A stretch of DNA of 64,000 nucleotides from Gammaproteobacteria bacterium. Lineage in GTDB: Bacteria > Pseudomonadota > Gammaproteobacteria > Arenicellales > Poriferihabitantaceae. The DNA lies in NCBI GenBank assembly GCA_026708585.1, contig JAPOUQ010000030.1:1-64000 (forward strand), given 5' to 3'. A program made the position numbers and the translations under genes. Positions within the stretch are counted from its first letter, which is position 1. The number at the start of each line of letters is the position of its first letter. Under the pieces are notes generated by a model. It searched no databases and had not been told where the DNA came from. It saw nothing but the letters and a program-made list of their open reading frames with translations. This document shows, piece by piece, positions 1 to 8,705 of this stretch.

Positions 1-166
1 TTGAATAAAATCAATAACTTGATTTTTCAATAATGGCCCACTTGCGAAAGACGGGTTAATATAAGAAAAATGTTTTCTTTTCGTGCAAATTGGATACTGT
101 GTTTGACCTTATTTATAAACATTTGCCCAGCAGCACATCGAATTTTCAAGTGTTTCATAGTGGCGA

Positions 167-1129
167 TCATTGTGCTCCCTTCCGAAGAGCAATACTTTCG
201 GAAAGTAGACACAAAATTTCAAACATCATTGTCGCCCCAACTAAAGCGGTATTTCCACTCGGATCAAATGGTGGAGATACTTCAACCACATCACCTCCCA
301 CAAGATTTAATCCTCGCAACCCCCTCAGCATCATTTGTGCTTCAAGAGTACTATACCCTCCAACCTCGGGAGTACCAGTCCCAGGTGCATAGACTGGATC
401 CAAGGCATCGACATCAAAACTAATGTAGGTTGGACCGCCACCAACAATTTGCCTAGCCTCTTCAACAACTTTTTTCCAGCCAATCTCAAAATACTCTTCA
501 ATATAGATAACTCGCATTCCTGAGTCATGGCTAAATTTCCAAACATCTGGATCATTCAAAGAACCACGAATTCCGATCTGGATTGTTCGCGAAGGATCTA
601 GCAATCCTTCATCAACTGCAATTTTAAATGGTGCACCATGATGAAATCGCGATCCCAGATAGTCATCTCCAGTATCGCAATGAGCATCGAAATGAACCAA
701 GCCCACCGGACACTCACGGGCAATTGCTCTGAAAATTGGTAAAGTGATGGAATGATCACCACCTGCAGACAAAGGCACAATTCCAGCTTCATGAACTTTG
801 TGGTAAAAATCTTCGATTTCCTTGTGACTACCCTCAAGAGTAAATGGTTTTTGGACCCAGGCATCACCAATATCCCGAACAATGCATAACTCGTGTGGAA
901 ATATCCCAGTAGCCTGATTCATTTTTCGAATCAATGAGGACTGATTACGTATTTCTCTAGGCCCATGTCGGGCACCCGTTCGATTCGTTACTCCACCATC
1001 AAACGGCACACCGATCAATCCGATATCGACATTCGAGAATTGCTCGGTATATGGAGCACGCATAAAACTTGGTAATCCGGTATAACGCGGTCTAGTTATT
1101 GGATCTTCGAATTCTGGATAGTCATCCAT
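167..1129 (-). CDS. speB: Ureohydrolase, agmatinase/guanidinobutyrase family
   Basis: A 320-residue manganese ureohydrolase that splits a guanidino compound into an amine and urea. The binuclear Mn site is complete: H126 in GGDHS, D148/H150/D152 in HFDAHCD, and D239/D241 in SFDVDALDP. Length and the C-terminal GTGTPEVGG and ALVGA segments fit the agmatinase/guanidinobutyrase/guanidinopropionase branch better than arginase. The exact substrate cannot be read from sequence: agmatine is the default call, and guanidinobutyrate or guanidine are alternatives. It starts at an ATG with an AAGGT-like ribosome site about 12 bases upstream. It stands alone on the minus strand, so it could feed putrescine synthesis or nitrogen scavenging. 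Family is near certain; the symbol is tentative. Confidence 0.85.
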   Translation of the reverse strand: MDDYPEFEDPITRPRYTGLPSFMRAPYTEQFSNVDIGLIGVPFDGGVTNRTGARHGPREIRNQSSLIRKMNQATGIFPHELCIVRDIGDAWVQKPFTLEGSHKEIEDFYHKVHEAGIVPLSAGGDHSITLPIFRAIARECPVGLVHFDAHCDTGDDYLGSRFHHGAPFKIAVDEGLLDPSRTIQIGIRGSLNDPDVWKFSHDSGMRVIYIEEYFEIGWKKVVEEARQIVGGGPTYISFDVDALDPVYAPGTGTPEVGGYSTLEAQMMLRGLRGLNLVGGDVVEVSPPFDPSGNTALVGATMMFEILCLLSESIALRKGAQ

Positions 1130-1904
1130 CAGTGGTTACCTTTTGATTTTCGTTTCTGAATGTATACTTTTGGATATGCTTCAAATGTATAAGCGAGCGA
1201 GACTAAAGCGATTATAAGCGGTAAGTTGCGTCACAAATTCTGAACGGGAATATTCCATGTTCTATTGGAACTGAGTTATCTATCCGGTTCAGGTTGAATC
1301 GTTATCGAGTCTACTTGATTACTTGAAGATTTCGACTGCCAAAATAAGACTAAAAATTTTCTAAAATAGATTATGCATTTAATAATCTGATAATTTTTTT
1401 ACCTTTTTTGACACAAAACCGCCCTAGAAAACGTTACTATTTCGTGCTCAGCTTCTCTGAATACTTTCCAGTTTTCTCTCTATTTGGTTATAAATCATAT
1501 AAAATACATATAGATAATAGTGAATCCGAAGAATTTACACCACTGAAAGATTTTCTTTTTATCCACAACCGTACGATTTTCGTACGGTTGTGGATATCTT
1601 GTATAGTTCAATTGAAAGTTTATATTACAGTTTCAGTAGTTCTTAATCAAATTCGGATTTAATTCCCCCCATAGTGCCCCATTAACTTTCTGGATATTTT
1701 GTTTTGTTAGTTACAATCAAAACTGGGCATACAACTCAAATTAGACACTTTTTTCATTTCAAATTCGAAATAATAAAACCAAAAAAACTGTGTTTAAGAG
1801 ATGTACATTCGATAATCGAACTTTAGTAAAAATTAGTAAAAAACGATACTAGTTTGTTGTGTACTGATGTCATTCTAGACAATCAAATATCAAAATAAAT
1901 CAGA
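1130..1904. other. Long AT-rich intergenic region, no gene seen
   Basis: This 775-base stretch between the ureohydrolase and the small membrane protein holds no convincing gene. A TTG-started 84-codon reading frame at 1408-1662 matches nothing recognisable, and a perfect hairpin (1560-1596) runs through it, which argues against coding. The rest is AT-rich with short T and A runs and may carry the divergent promoters of the two flanking genes. Confidence 0.6.
1560..1596. repeat. Perfect 16-bp inverted repeat, 5-base loop
   Basis: The arms 1560-1575 and 1581-1596 are exact reverse complements (left arm TATCCACAACCGTACG) around the loop ATTTT. Neither strand has a U-tract after the stem; the T-rich run lies before it on the plus strand. 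It is therefore not a textbook intrinsic terminator. It could be a REP-like element, a protein-binding palindrome or the stem of a small RNA. Confidence 0.8.
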
Positions 1905-2084
1905 ATGGAACTGTGGGAAAAAATTATTGTTGGCATTTTGATGCTGTTGGTAGTGTTGTGGTTTCTACCCGGAACACGAAACATGATCGAAGCCAGTAAG
2001 GATGCCCCCAAGGATTGGATGGGAATTCTGATACCCATCAGTGGCGTTATCCTATTCATTTTATTTTTGATACTCACACTGTAA
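1905..2084 (+). CDS. Small two-helix membrane protein, 59 residues
   Basis: An ATG frame of 59 codons ends at TAA 2082-2084. It encodes two hydrophobic helices (about residues 7-21 and 40-58) joined by a polar loop, GTRNMIEASKDAPKDW. Codon use and the clean helix-loop-helix pattern look like a real gene, and the acidic/basic loop has the look of a conserved signature. No function is assigned. A small subunit or regulator of a membrane complex is possible. There is no close co-directional neighbour, since TRAP system 1 starts 473 bases downstream. Confidence 0.6.
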   Translation: MELWEKIIVGILMLLVVLWFLPGTRNMIEASKDAPKDWMGILIPISGVILFILFLILTL

Positions 2085-2557
2085 ATTAGATTATTGAACT
2101 CAACACTAATAAATGCAAAATTACTCTCGATATTGTTCCCTTCTCATTTAGAATGATTTTGAATCATTCCTACCTTCTATGTGGAATCGGCGCTGAAATA
2201 CCCAAACTAATGAGTAACTTATTGTAGAATTCAGAGCAACAGAAAAAAAGATGCACCAGAATGGAAACAGCCTATTCGTTCAATCGAACAAAAGTTCTTT
2301 GGCCAAATTTAAAACAGTTAATAATTTCTACAACAGATGATTAATCACGAATTATGCAGCACAAAGAGATTATTGTGTTGGAGAAAAATTCTAGCCCTTC
2401 GCTCTGAAATCCTAAATTGAATATTTCTTTGACTGCAATCGAAAAATAAGAGATACTAAACATATGAAAAACAGTAGGTCTTTTCCTTTGGTGATATCTA
2501 CTAGATTTTTTGGACAATTTATTCAACAATTATCTTTTATTTATACGGAGTTCCATA
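2085..2557. other. Intergenic region upstream of TRAP system 1
   Basis: AT-rich, with no gene seen. A 62-codon minus-strand frame at 2341-2529 has no recognisable features and is judged spurious. The region presumably carries the promoter of the TRAP operon. The final bases hold its ribosome site ACGGAG (2545-2550). Confidence 0.5.
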
Positions 2558-3763
2558 ATGAAACGTCGAGATCTTTTAATCGGAGCTGCCGGAGGTACTG
2601 TAACCGCCGCCGCTGTTACTCTATCCGGTTGTACCGACGATAAAGCTGCAAAGCAAGCACAAGAAGAGGCTTCCAGACTCAAAACCGAACTCGAGCTTGC
2701 CCAAGCGGAAATAGAACAACTGAAGCAGGCTGCTGTCGAAGCCCCTGCTGTGGTTCCAGATCGTGTAGAGATTGCCATCGTCTCGACTTGGCCAAGAGAC
2801 TTCCCTGGTCTCGGCACAGGTGCTCAACGATTTGCTGATCGTCTGACCACAATGAGCGAAGGACGATTTGTAGTTGAATACTTCTCAGCAGGAGAGAGAG
2901 TAGGTGCTTTTGATTCCTTTGATGAAGTTGCATCTGGCAATGCCCAGATCTACCATGGTGCAGATTATTACTGGAAAGGTAAACATCCAGGATGGGCATA
3001 TTTCACAGCAGTACCTTTTGGACTAACTTACACCGAAATAAATGCATGGATACGTTTTGGCGGAGGTCAGGAATTGTGGGATGAATTGGCCGCTGAATAC
3101 GGGCTAAAGAACATGATGTGTGGAAACACAGGTGTTCAAATGGGCGGTTGGTTCCGCAAGGAAATGAATTCTGCTGCTGACTTCCGAGGACTGAAAATGC
3201 GTATCCCTGGACTCGGCGGCGATGTTCTAGCAAAACTTGGTGCCTCACCGGTCTCACTGCCAGGAAGCCAAATCTATGAGAATCTGATTTCCGGGGCAGT
3301 CGATGCAACAGAATGGGTAGGTCCGTGGAACGATGAAATTATGAAATTCTATGAAGCTGCCAAATATTACTACTTCCCTGGTATGCATGAGCCTGGCGCC
3401 ATGTTAGCTGCTGGCATCAATAAAGCTTTCTGGGATGGGCTGTCAAATACAGACAAAACGATTATAGAGTCAGCAGCCAGTGCTGAGAATGATGTCATGA
3501 TGTCAGAATACAACGCAAAAAATGGTGATGCATTGGCACGGCTGATCAATGATCAAGGGGTTGAACTCCGCCGATTTAGCGATGATATCTATGATTCATT
3601 CGGTGAGGCTGCTTCTGAGGTATTCGCCGAAACTGTTGCACATAGTGATTTAGCGAAAAGAATTCACGAGAGTTTCGAAAATGCCCGTAATAAAGTTGGG
3701 GGCTGGGCAAAGATTTCAGACCAAGAATACATGCGTCAACGCAACCGAGTATTAGGACTATAG
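2558..3763 (+). CDS. dctP: TRAP transporter substrate-binding lipoprotein (DctP, TakP-like)
   Basis: The extracytoplasmic solute receptor of a TRAP secondary transporter, 401 residues. It begins with a twin-arginine type signal (RRDLL, residues 3-7) ending in a lipobox with Cys25, so it is probably exported folded by Tat and lipid-anchored. Residues about 29-57 form a heptad-rich coiled coil before the binding domain, which is unusual for the family. The body carries the segments MRIPGLGG, ATEWVGPW and YYYFPGM, which resemble the 2-oxoacid-binding TakP group, so a keto acid or other small carboxylate is a likely ligand. ATG 2558 is chosen over an upstream frame start at 2510 because ACGGAG sits 7 bases before it and the signal peptide starts there. 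It is first in an operon with dctQ and dctM. Confidence 0.88.
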   Translation: MKRRDLLIGAAGGTVTAAAVTLSGCTDDKAAKQAQEEASRLKTELELAQAEIEQLKQAAVEAPAVVPDRVEIAIVSTWPRDFPGLGTGAQRFADRLTTMSEGRFVVEYFSAGERVGAFDSFDEVASGNAQIYHGADYYWKGKHPGWAYFTAVPFGLTYTEINAWIRFGGGQELWDELAAEYGLKNMMCGNTGVQMGGWFRKEMNSAADFRGLKMRIPGLGGDVLAKLGASPVSLPGSQIYENLISGAVDATEWVGPWNDEIMKFYEAAKYYYFPGMHEPGAMLAAGINKAFWDGLSNTDKTIIESAASAENDVMMSEYNAKNGDALARLINDQGVELRRFSDDIYDSFGEAASEVFAETVAHSDLAKRIHESFENARNKVGGWAKISDQEYMRQRNRVLGL

Positions 3764-3786
3764 TTCTAAATTGTTTACAGTTGGTA

Positions 3787-3823
3787 CCCGACAACGATGT
3801 CTAATTTGACTTCGTTCGTCGGG
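3787..3823 (+). terminator. Intercistronic hairpin between dctP and dctQ (TRAP 1)
   Basis: CCCGAC-AACGA-T-GTC pairs with GACTTCGTTCGTCGGG around a TAATTT loop, with one bulged base and one mismatch, and is followed by TTTCATTTT. It lies 24 bases after the dctP stop and 19 before the dctQ start. It could terminate most transcripts after dctP or protect the dctP mRNA 3' end. Either would give more binding protein than permease. Confidence 0.6.
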
Positions 3824-3842
3824 TTTCATTTTATGGACATTC

Positions 3843-4847
3843 GTGTCAAAACAAAATTATCGTTCTGATCTGTTTCTAAGATATGCCGCGGCACTTGGAG
3901 TGATCGCGGTTTTCTTATTTCTTTTAGATAACTTCCTGATTTTCTGGTTAGAGCAGCCGGGCCTTCGAGTTTTTCTCGGCCATCTCGGATTGTTTAGACC
4001 GCCCTCTTCAATACTAACCAGCAATCAAATCCTTTCTGGCTGGTTACAGTTTTCGGGATTTCTTCTGATCATTGCAGGCATTGGCGCGCTGTGCGCTCTA
4101 TCACCACGAAGATCTTTACGTGATGATGCTCAATTATATACATGTATTGCTGCCTACATAGTTCGAGCAGCCTTTTGGGCAGTATTCTTGATCGGTATTG
4201 TTGATATGCTAATCTCCTTTCTTCGGGTTGAAGGCTTCCTGCCCTATGTGATTGGTGATCATTTAGCAACTCAATTGGGACGTTCGGTCTTTCGGGGTAC
4301 TTTCGTTCATTATCCATTGCTGGTTATCGGAGCGTTGATTGCCCTCTACCATCGTGGATTGGGATTCACATGGCTAGCTCTGCTAATTGTCGCTGCAGAA
4401 TTCTCGATTGTTATCACTCGATTCATCTTTTCCTATGAACAGGCATTCATGGGTGATCTTGTGCGCTTTTGGTATGCCGGCTTGTTCCTATTTGCGAGTG
4501 CATACACACTATTGCATGATGGACATGTACGAGTCGATGTTTTTTATGCCAACTTCACCGCTCGAGGAAAAGCTCTTGCAAATATCATTGGCTGTCTTCT
4601 CCTTGGCTTACCCCTTTGTTGGAATATTCTCTTTCAAGGTATGCATGGAAAAGGAAGTGCAATCAATAGTCCTCTTCTTAGCTTTGAAATATCACAAAGT
4701 GGATTCGGGATGTACACAAAATATCTGATGGCCGGTTATTTGATTGTCTTTGCAGCAAGTATGTCCATTCAGTTTATCGCACTACTCATTCAAAATATCT
4801 CGACTTACAGATCACCATCCACCGAAACCACTATGAGAGAGTCCTGA
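3843..4847 (+). CDS. dctQ: TRAP transporter small permease (DctQ), enlarged
   Basis: The small membrane subunit of TRAP system 1, 334 residues, against roughly 160-200 for a typical DctQ. The C-terminal part (about 190-320) is the DctQ domain: four helices with the family-like stretch AYTLLHDGHVRVDVFY near residues 219-234. The N-terminal ~180 residues add about four more hydrophobic helices. The start is a GTG with only a weak ribosome site, and no better in-frame ATG exists upstream. The stop lies 3 bases before the dctM ATG, so the two are surely co-translated. The extra N-terminal membrane domain belongs to a larger DctQ subtype that tends to pair with TakP-like receptors; its role is unknown to me. 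Confidence 0.82.
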   Translation: MSKQNYRSDLFLRYAAALGVIAVFLFLLDNFLIFWLEQPGLRVFLGHLGLFRPPSSILTSNQILSGWLQFSGFLLIIAGIGALCALSPRRSLRDDAQLYTCIAAYIVRAAFWAVFLIGIVDMLISFLRVEGFLPYVIGDHLATQLGRSVFRGTFVHYPLLVIGALIALYHRGLGFTWLALLIVAAEFSIVITRFIFSYEQAFMGDLVRFWYAGLFLFASAYTLLHDGHVRVDVFYANFTARGKALANIIGCLLLGLPLCWNILFQGMHGKGSAINSPLLSFEISQSGFGMYTKYLMAGYLIVFAASMSIQFIALLIQNISTYRSPSTETTMRES

Positions 4848-4850
4848 TTA

Positions 4851-7520
4851 ATGGAATTGGTTTTTTTAGGGGTCCTGATCTTGTTGATGATCCTAGCCCT
4901 GAGTTCAGGTTTTCCCGTAGCGTTTGCTCTTCCTGGTTCCGCGATTGGCTCAATTGCCTTGGCTGCTTTTTTTGGATATGTTTTTACGGGTGATCCAAGT
5001 TCGTATTTCGCCCAAGATGGTCCAATCGAATGGTTAACTGCAGGGGTTACAAATTTCAGGAGTCTATACTGGGAAGTTGAACGAGACACTTTGATCGCAA
5101 TTCCGTTATTCGTATTTATGGGAATTATGCTTCAGCGCTCGAAAATCGCTGAAGATCTTTTGGTCGCAATGGCCCAGTTATTTGGACCAATTCCAGGTGG
5201 GCTAGGTATCTCGGTGGTTTTCGTAGGTGCCTTATTGGCTGCCACTACTGGAATATTAGGTGCCACTGTCATTGCCATGGGGTTAATCGCCTTGCCCGCA
5301 ATGCTCCGACACAACTACTCTAAACCGATCGCGACTGGAACAATATGTGCTTCTGGAACTCTTGGTCAAATCATCCCACCTTCCATCGTTTTGATCATAC
5401 TGGCTGATCAGTTGGCTAATGCTACCGATCAGGCCAGAACAATGAGACAAGCTGATTACCGGGAATCAACAGGTGAATTCTCAATGCCAGCCGAAATGGA
5501 TATCACATCAGCAAGCGCTGGTGACATGTTCATGGGAGCATTAATTCCTGGACTCTTACTGGTTGGAATTTACATGCTGTATATTCTGATACGCGCCCTG
5601 TTAAAACCAGAAATCGCTCCACCGGTTCCACACGAAGGTCGCTACGATCGCGATTTTTTCCTCTCAATCGGTTTATCTCTGATTCCACCTTTAGTCCTGA
5701 TATTTGCAGTCTTGGGCTCAATCGTAACCGGCGTGGCCACAGTCAATCAAGCAGGAGCAATCGGCGCTGTTGGGGCCATCATTATGGGCGGATATCGACT
5801 ATCTCCACCCGGTCCAAGGCGGTTTATTCCACTGATCGTTTCACTTTTATCTTTGGTGGCTATATTCGTTCTACACCAAAATTTTGATCTGAACATTAAA
5901 AATGTTGGTGCTCATGGAAACTCTTTCGGGTTAGCTTTTGCCTTCATTGCCGTTGTCTGTCTTGTTGGTTCGATACTGTTCAGTACCTGGCGCACCTTCA
6001 TCATCAATAACACTCTTAGAGAAGTCATGATTGATACCGCCAAAACCACAACAATGGTCTTTATCATCCTGCTTGGTGCAGCTATGTTGACTGCCGCATT
6101 TCGTGGATTCGGTGGTGAGCATCTGGTCCGTGATTTCTTAACGGGACTACCTGGTGGTTTCTGGACTCAATTCATTGTGGTAATGGTTGTTATCTTTCTA
6201 CTCGGTTTTTTTCTGGATTTTATTGAGATCGCTGTCGTTGTCGTACCGATTGTTGCCCCAATCCTCCTCGCTGACCCTTCAGCTAATGTTACCGCTGTTT
6301 GGCTAGGTGTCATGGTAGGCTTAAACATACAAACTTCATTTTTGACACCACCTTTCGGATTTGCATTGTTTTATCTCAGAGGTGTTGCACCGAAAGAAGT
6401 CAAAACTACGCAGATCTACAAAGGAGCAGTTGCATTCATTGCACTACAACTGTTGGGATTGGCCATAGCTGGCTATTTTCCGCCTCTCGTGAACTACATG
6501 CCGAACCGAACATTCCTGACCGCGGATACTGCTCCTCCTCCGGTCAATCCAAGACTTCAATATTGTATCGAAGAGCAAATCTTACCAATCTATCTGGAAG
6601 ATGAAGATCGGATTGTGATGGCTATAGAAAATGCCCGAAAAATTGATACTTCTCCGCTCCCCGGGCGTTATCAAATTCCTCTTGAAAATAGCTTTGAACT
6701 AGCAGGAGGAACCTTCGGTCTGGTCAATCAAGCCTTGGCCTCAAAGGCCATCCTCGAAGACTATGTTGAAGAGTATAAACCAGTTCATGCAAAAACCCGG
6801 CAAATCCAAATCAGGATTCGCAATATTGACCAACGCATAAAATCTCTGGAAAATCGAATCCGGCGACTCGAGAGAGGAAATAGTAATGAGCGAGAAATTG
6901 AGCGCTTTAAAAACACACTCTACGATCTGGGGATCGAGCGCAGAACATTGATGGATCAGTTACCTACGGATTGGCAGGAAAGACGAACAGAATACAAAGC
7001 ACTTGAGAAAGACAACAAATCTGATTACGTTGCCTACAGAAGAAATGTTGATGCCGCTTATGAGCCATTAAAGCAGATACTTGCCGTGTTGAGTGAGCAA
7101 CAGGCACTGACTAACATGCGAAAAGATATCGAAAATTTACGGTCTCTGCTTGAGACCACCATCACACCTGAAAACGTCGACAATGTTATCGAACAGTTCA
7201 CGTTAACGGAAATTGAATTGAGTGCATTGACTGGGGTTGATGCCATCCGCAACTATCTGAGCGATACACGGCGCGCTATTGCTAAGCAGGATCCAGATGT
7301 TAGAGTTGCAATGGAACACTATCACGCCGCTCTGCTAGAACTTGATCAAGAGTTGGCATGGAGGCAGTCTGCTAACATCTTGCGGGATGACCTACAAGCA
7401 TATGATGATGCTATTCGAAACACAATTGGTGTTCGTCTGCAAAGTCGTCTTGATAAGAAACTGGCCAAGGATGTAGCGGTTTGTTTATCTAGGCATCGAA
7501 ACATCTCGATGAGTTTCTGA
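4851..7520 (+). CDS. dctM: TRAP transporter large permease (DctM) with coiled-coil tail
   Basis: The large transport subunit of TRAP system 1, 889 residues. The first ~545 form the DctM domain: many hydrophobic helices, the paired motifs GTLGQIIPPSI and LNIQTSFLTPPFG of the two scoop loops, and an inserted polar loop around residues 185-225. The remaining ~345 residues (545-889) are hydrophilic, with strong heptad patterns near 644-707 and more helical segments to the end. A normal DctM is about 430 residues. The membrane topology, and so the side on which the tail lies, was not settled here. It starts 3 bases after dctQ. The tail is in frame with no stop or compositional break, so it is not an artefact of this sequence. 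Its function is unknown. Confidence 0.85.
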   Translation: MELVFLGVLILLMILALSSGFPVAFALPGSAIGSIALAAFFGYVFTGDPSSYFAQDGPIEWLTAGVTNFRSLYWEVERDTLIAIPLFVFMGIMLQRSKIAEDLLVAMAQLFGPIPGGLGISVVFVGALLAATTGILGATVIAMGLIALPAMLRHNYSKPIATGTICASGTLGQIIPPSIVLIILADQLANATDQARTMRQADYRESTGEFSMPAEMDITSASAGDMFMGALIPGLLLVGIYMLYILIRALLKPEIAPPVPHEGRYDRDFFLSIGLSLIPPLVLIFAVLGSIVTGVATVNQAGAIGAVGAIIMGGYRLSPPGPRRFIPLIVSLLSLVAIFVLHQNFDLNIKNVGAHGNSFGLAFAFIAVVCLVGSILFSTWRTFIINNTLREVMIDTAKTTTMVFIILLGAAMLTAAFRGFGGEHLVRDFLTGLPGGFWTQFIVVMVVIFLLGFFLDFIEIAVVVVPIVAPILLADPSANVTAVWLGVMVGLNIQTSFLTPPFGFALFYLRGVAPKEVKTTQIYKGAVAFIALQLLGLAIAGYFPPLVNYMPNRTFLTADTAPPPVNPRLQYCIEEQILPIYLEDEDRIVMAIENARKIDTSPLPGRYQIPLENSFELAGGTFGLVNQALASKAILEDYVEEYKPVHAKTRQIQIRIRNIDQRIKSLENRIRRLERGNSNEREIERFKNTLYDLGIERRTLMDQLPTDWQERRTEYKALEKDNKSDYVAYRRNVDAAYEPLKQILAVLSEQQALTNMRKDIENLRSLLETTITPENVDNVIEQFTLTEIELSALTGVDAIRNYLSDTRRAIAKQDPDVRVAMEHYHAALLELDQELAWRQSANILRDDLQAYDDAIRNTIGVRLQSRLDKKLAKDVAVCLSRHRNISMSF

Positions 7521-7535
7521 ACAAACAGGATCTAT

Positions 7536-7559
7536 CAAGAAATTTTTGCCAGTTTCTTG
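7536..7559 (+). terminator. Weak hairpin after the TRAP 1 operon
   Basis: CAAGAAA (7536-7542) pairs with TTTCTTG (7553-7559) around a 10-base loop, 15 bases after the dctM stop. There is no clear U-tract, so this may be only a 3'-end stabilising stem. A second small stem (CTACCC/GGGTAG) lies near 7603-7623. Confidence 0.3.
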
Positions 7560-7733
7560 TGCGATTATCTGAAAAGAAAACAATCTATTAAGTCGCTACC
7601 CGACTGCTATTGGGGAGGGTAGTTACACCTAGAATTAGCAAATTCCCTATCCCTGATCGTTTTCCATTGCATTCTTTCTCATTGGATAAAACTTCCTGTT
7701 GCCCTTCCATAATTATAGCTATGCCATACAATA

Positions 7734-8012
7734 GTGAAAAATAGTTCATGCATAACTATTATCAAGCAATCAAAATACCAACCATTAGAATTGCACCTCT
7801 CATCGAATGGTAGTATTAACATTCCGATGACGTTTCACGAAATTGAAGGGATTATCGGAAGCAAGCTTCCATTATCGGCTCGAAAACATCGCCCTTGGTG
7901 GAGCAACAACCCTTCAAGCGTAATTTCTCATGCTTGGCTCGCAGCAGGATACAAAACCACCCAAGTTGATCTTCATGGAGAGTTTTATCTTCACGAAATT
8001 GGAACCAGGTGA
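7734..8012 (+). CDS. DUF7662-like protein beside a toxin-antitoxin remnant
   Basis: A 92-residue frame from a GTG. From about residue 13 it follows the DUF7662 pattern: KYQPL, MTFHEIEGIIG, LPLSARKHRPWWSNNP, HAWLAAGYKT, VDL. These domains often accompany or are fused to antitoxin-like proteins in accessory DNA. The KYQPL segment lies before the internal ATG at 7827, so the full domain needs the upstream start. It overlaps, in another frame, the antitoxin remnant that follows. Function is unknown, and whether it is still expressed is unclear given the decay of its neighbours. Confidence 0.6.
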   Translation: MKNSSCITIIKQSKYQPLELHLSSNGSINIPMTFHEIEGIIGSKLPLSARKHRPWWSNNPSSVISHAWLAAGYKTTQVDLHGEFYLHEIGTR

Positions 8013-8178
8013 CCCTTATTTATTAAATGAACTAGGTTCGGATGAATGCTCAAAAATACATCCCGGCTTCCGTTATATGCAGGGGTCAATAACCATTGTC
8101 GACGATTATGTTATTACCAAACCGGCTTGTCCGGAATGGGCTGACATGATCGAAAATCCGGAAATTTACAATGAGTGA
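7975..8178 (+). CDS. VapB/Phd-like antitoxin, possibly 5'-truncated
   Basis: A 67-residue frame from ATG 7975. Its C-terminal half (GFRYMQGSITIVDDYVITKP) has the toxin-binding tail pattern of VapB/Phd antitoxins: a KG/QG-S-I-T-I-D-D core followed by an acidic tail. Its stop overlaps the toxin start by 8 bases (ATG at 8171), as in working type II toxin-antitoxin operons. The N-terminal DNA-binding part is not recognisable and overlaps the DUF7662 frame, so the 5' end may have been lost by rearrangement. With the toxin broken, the antitoxin is probably a relic. Confidence 0.45.
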   Translation: MESFIFTKLEPGDPYLLNELGSDECSKIHPGFRYMQGSITIVDDYVITKPACPEWADMIENPEIYNE

Positions 8179-8585
8179 TTTGATGCTTGACACTTGTGCA
8201 TTAATTTGGATGGTCAACAATAGCAAATTGAATCCCGAGACCCGAGAAAAGTTAAATGAAAGTTATCAGATGGGCTATCACACATACATCTCACCAATTA
8301 CCGCCTGAAAACTGGGGATGCTTGCCACTCGTGGAAGGACCGGGTTGATAAGCCCTATAACAAAGTGGTTTGAGGAATATGTTAAGTATGGAATATTACC
8401 GACTGGCCGAGATGTCACCCCGAATTTTGATTGGAACCTCATATCTGCCGGATTTACCAAAATTGGATCCAGTTGACCGAATCATTATTGCTACCGCTCG
8501 TTTTCTGAACTTGCAAATTGTTACTCGAGACCGAACTATCCTCAGATATGCAGAAAAAGGATATGTACATGCTATGCGTTACTGA
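8171..8585 (+). pseudogene. VapC-like PIN-domain toxin, broken
   Basis: Two frames together spell a PIN ribonuclease. The first, from ATG 8171, gives MLDTCALIW (first catalytic Asp) and runs to TGA 8306-8308, where a Trp would be expected (SPITA-stop-KLGML). It then reads on as LATRGR to KWFEEYVKYGIL. A shift of reading frame between about 8385 and 8405 leads into the second part: SPRILIGTSYLPDLP, DPVDRIIIATAR, IVTRDRTILRYAEKG, with the remaining acidic residues. One nonsense change plus one frameshift make this inactive. All remaining motifs are in the right order, so the decay looks recent. Confidence 0.75.
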
Positions 8586-8705
8586 GTCCAAGATCACAAA
8601 TGAAATTTCAGCTTTTGAATTTCTTGGTTTTGTCGAACTCGGCTCCCTGCGTAACCTGCGAAATTAAGCCAAGTCTCAATATATCCAGTCTTGTTGAATT
8701 AATGC

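Noticed and set aside
1408-1662. 84-codon plus-strand reading frame.
   Set aside because: TTG start, no motif, and a perfect hairpin runs through its middle.
2558-7520. Direct pairing of the DctP coiled-coil stalk with the DctM coiled-coil tail.
   Set aside because: The stalk must be periplasmic and the side of the tail is not known; family topology makes a cytoplasmic tail more likely, so direct contact is not claimed.
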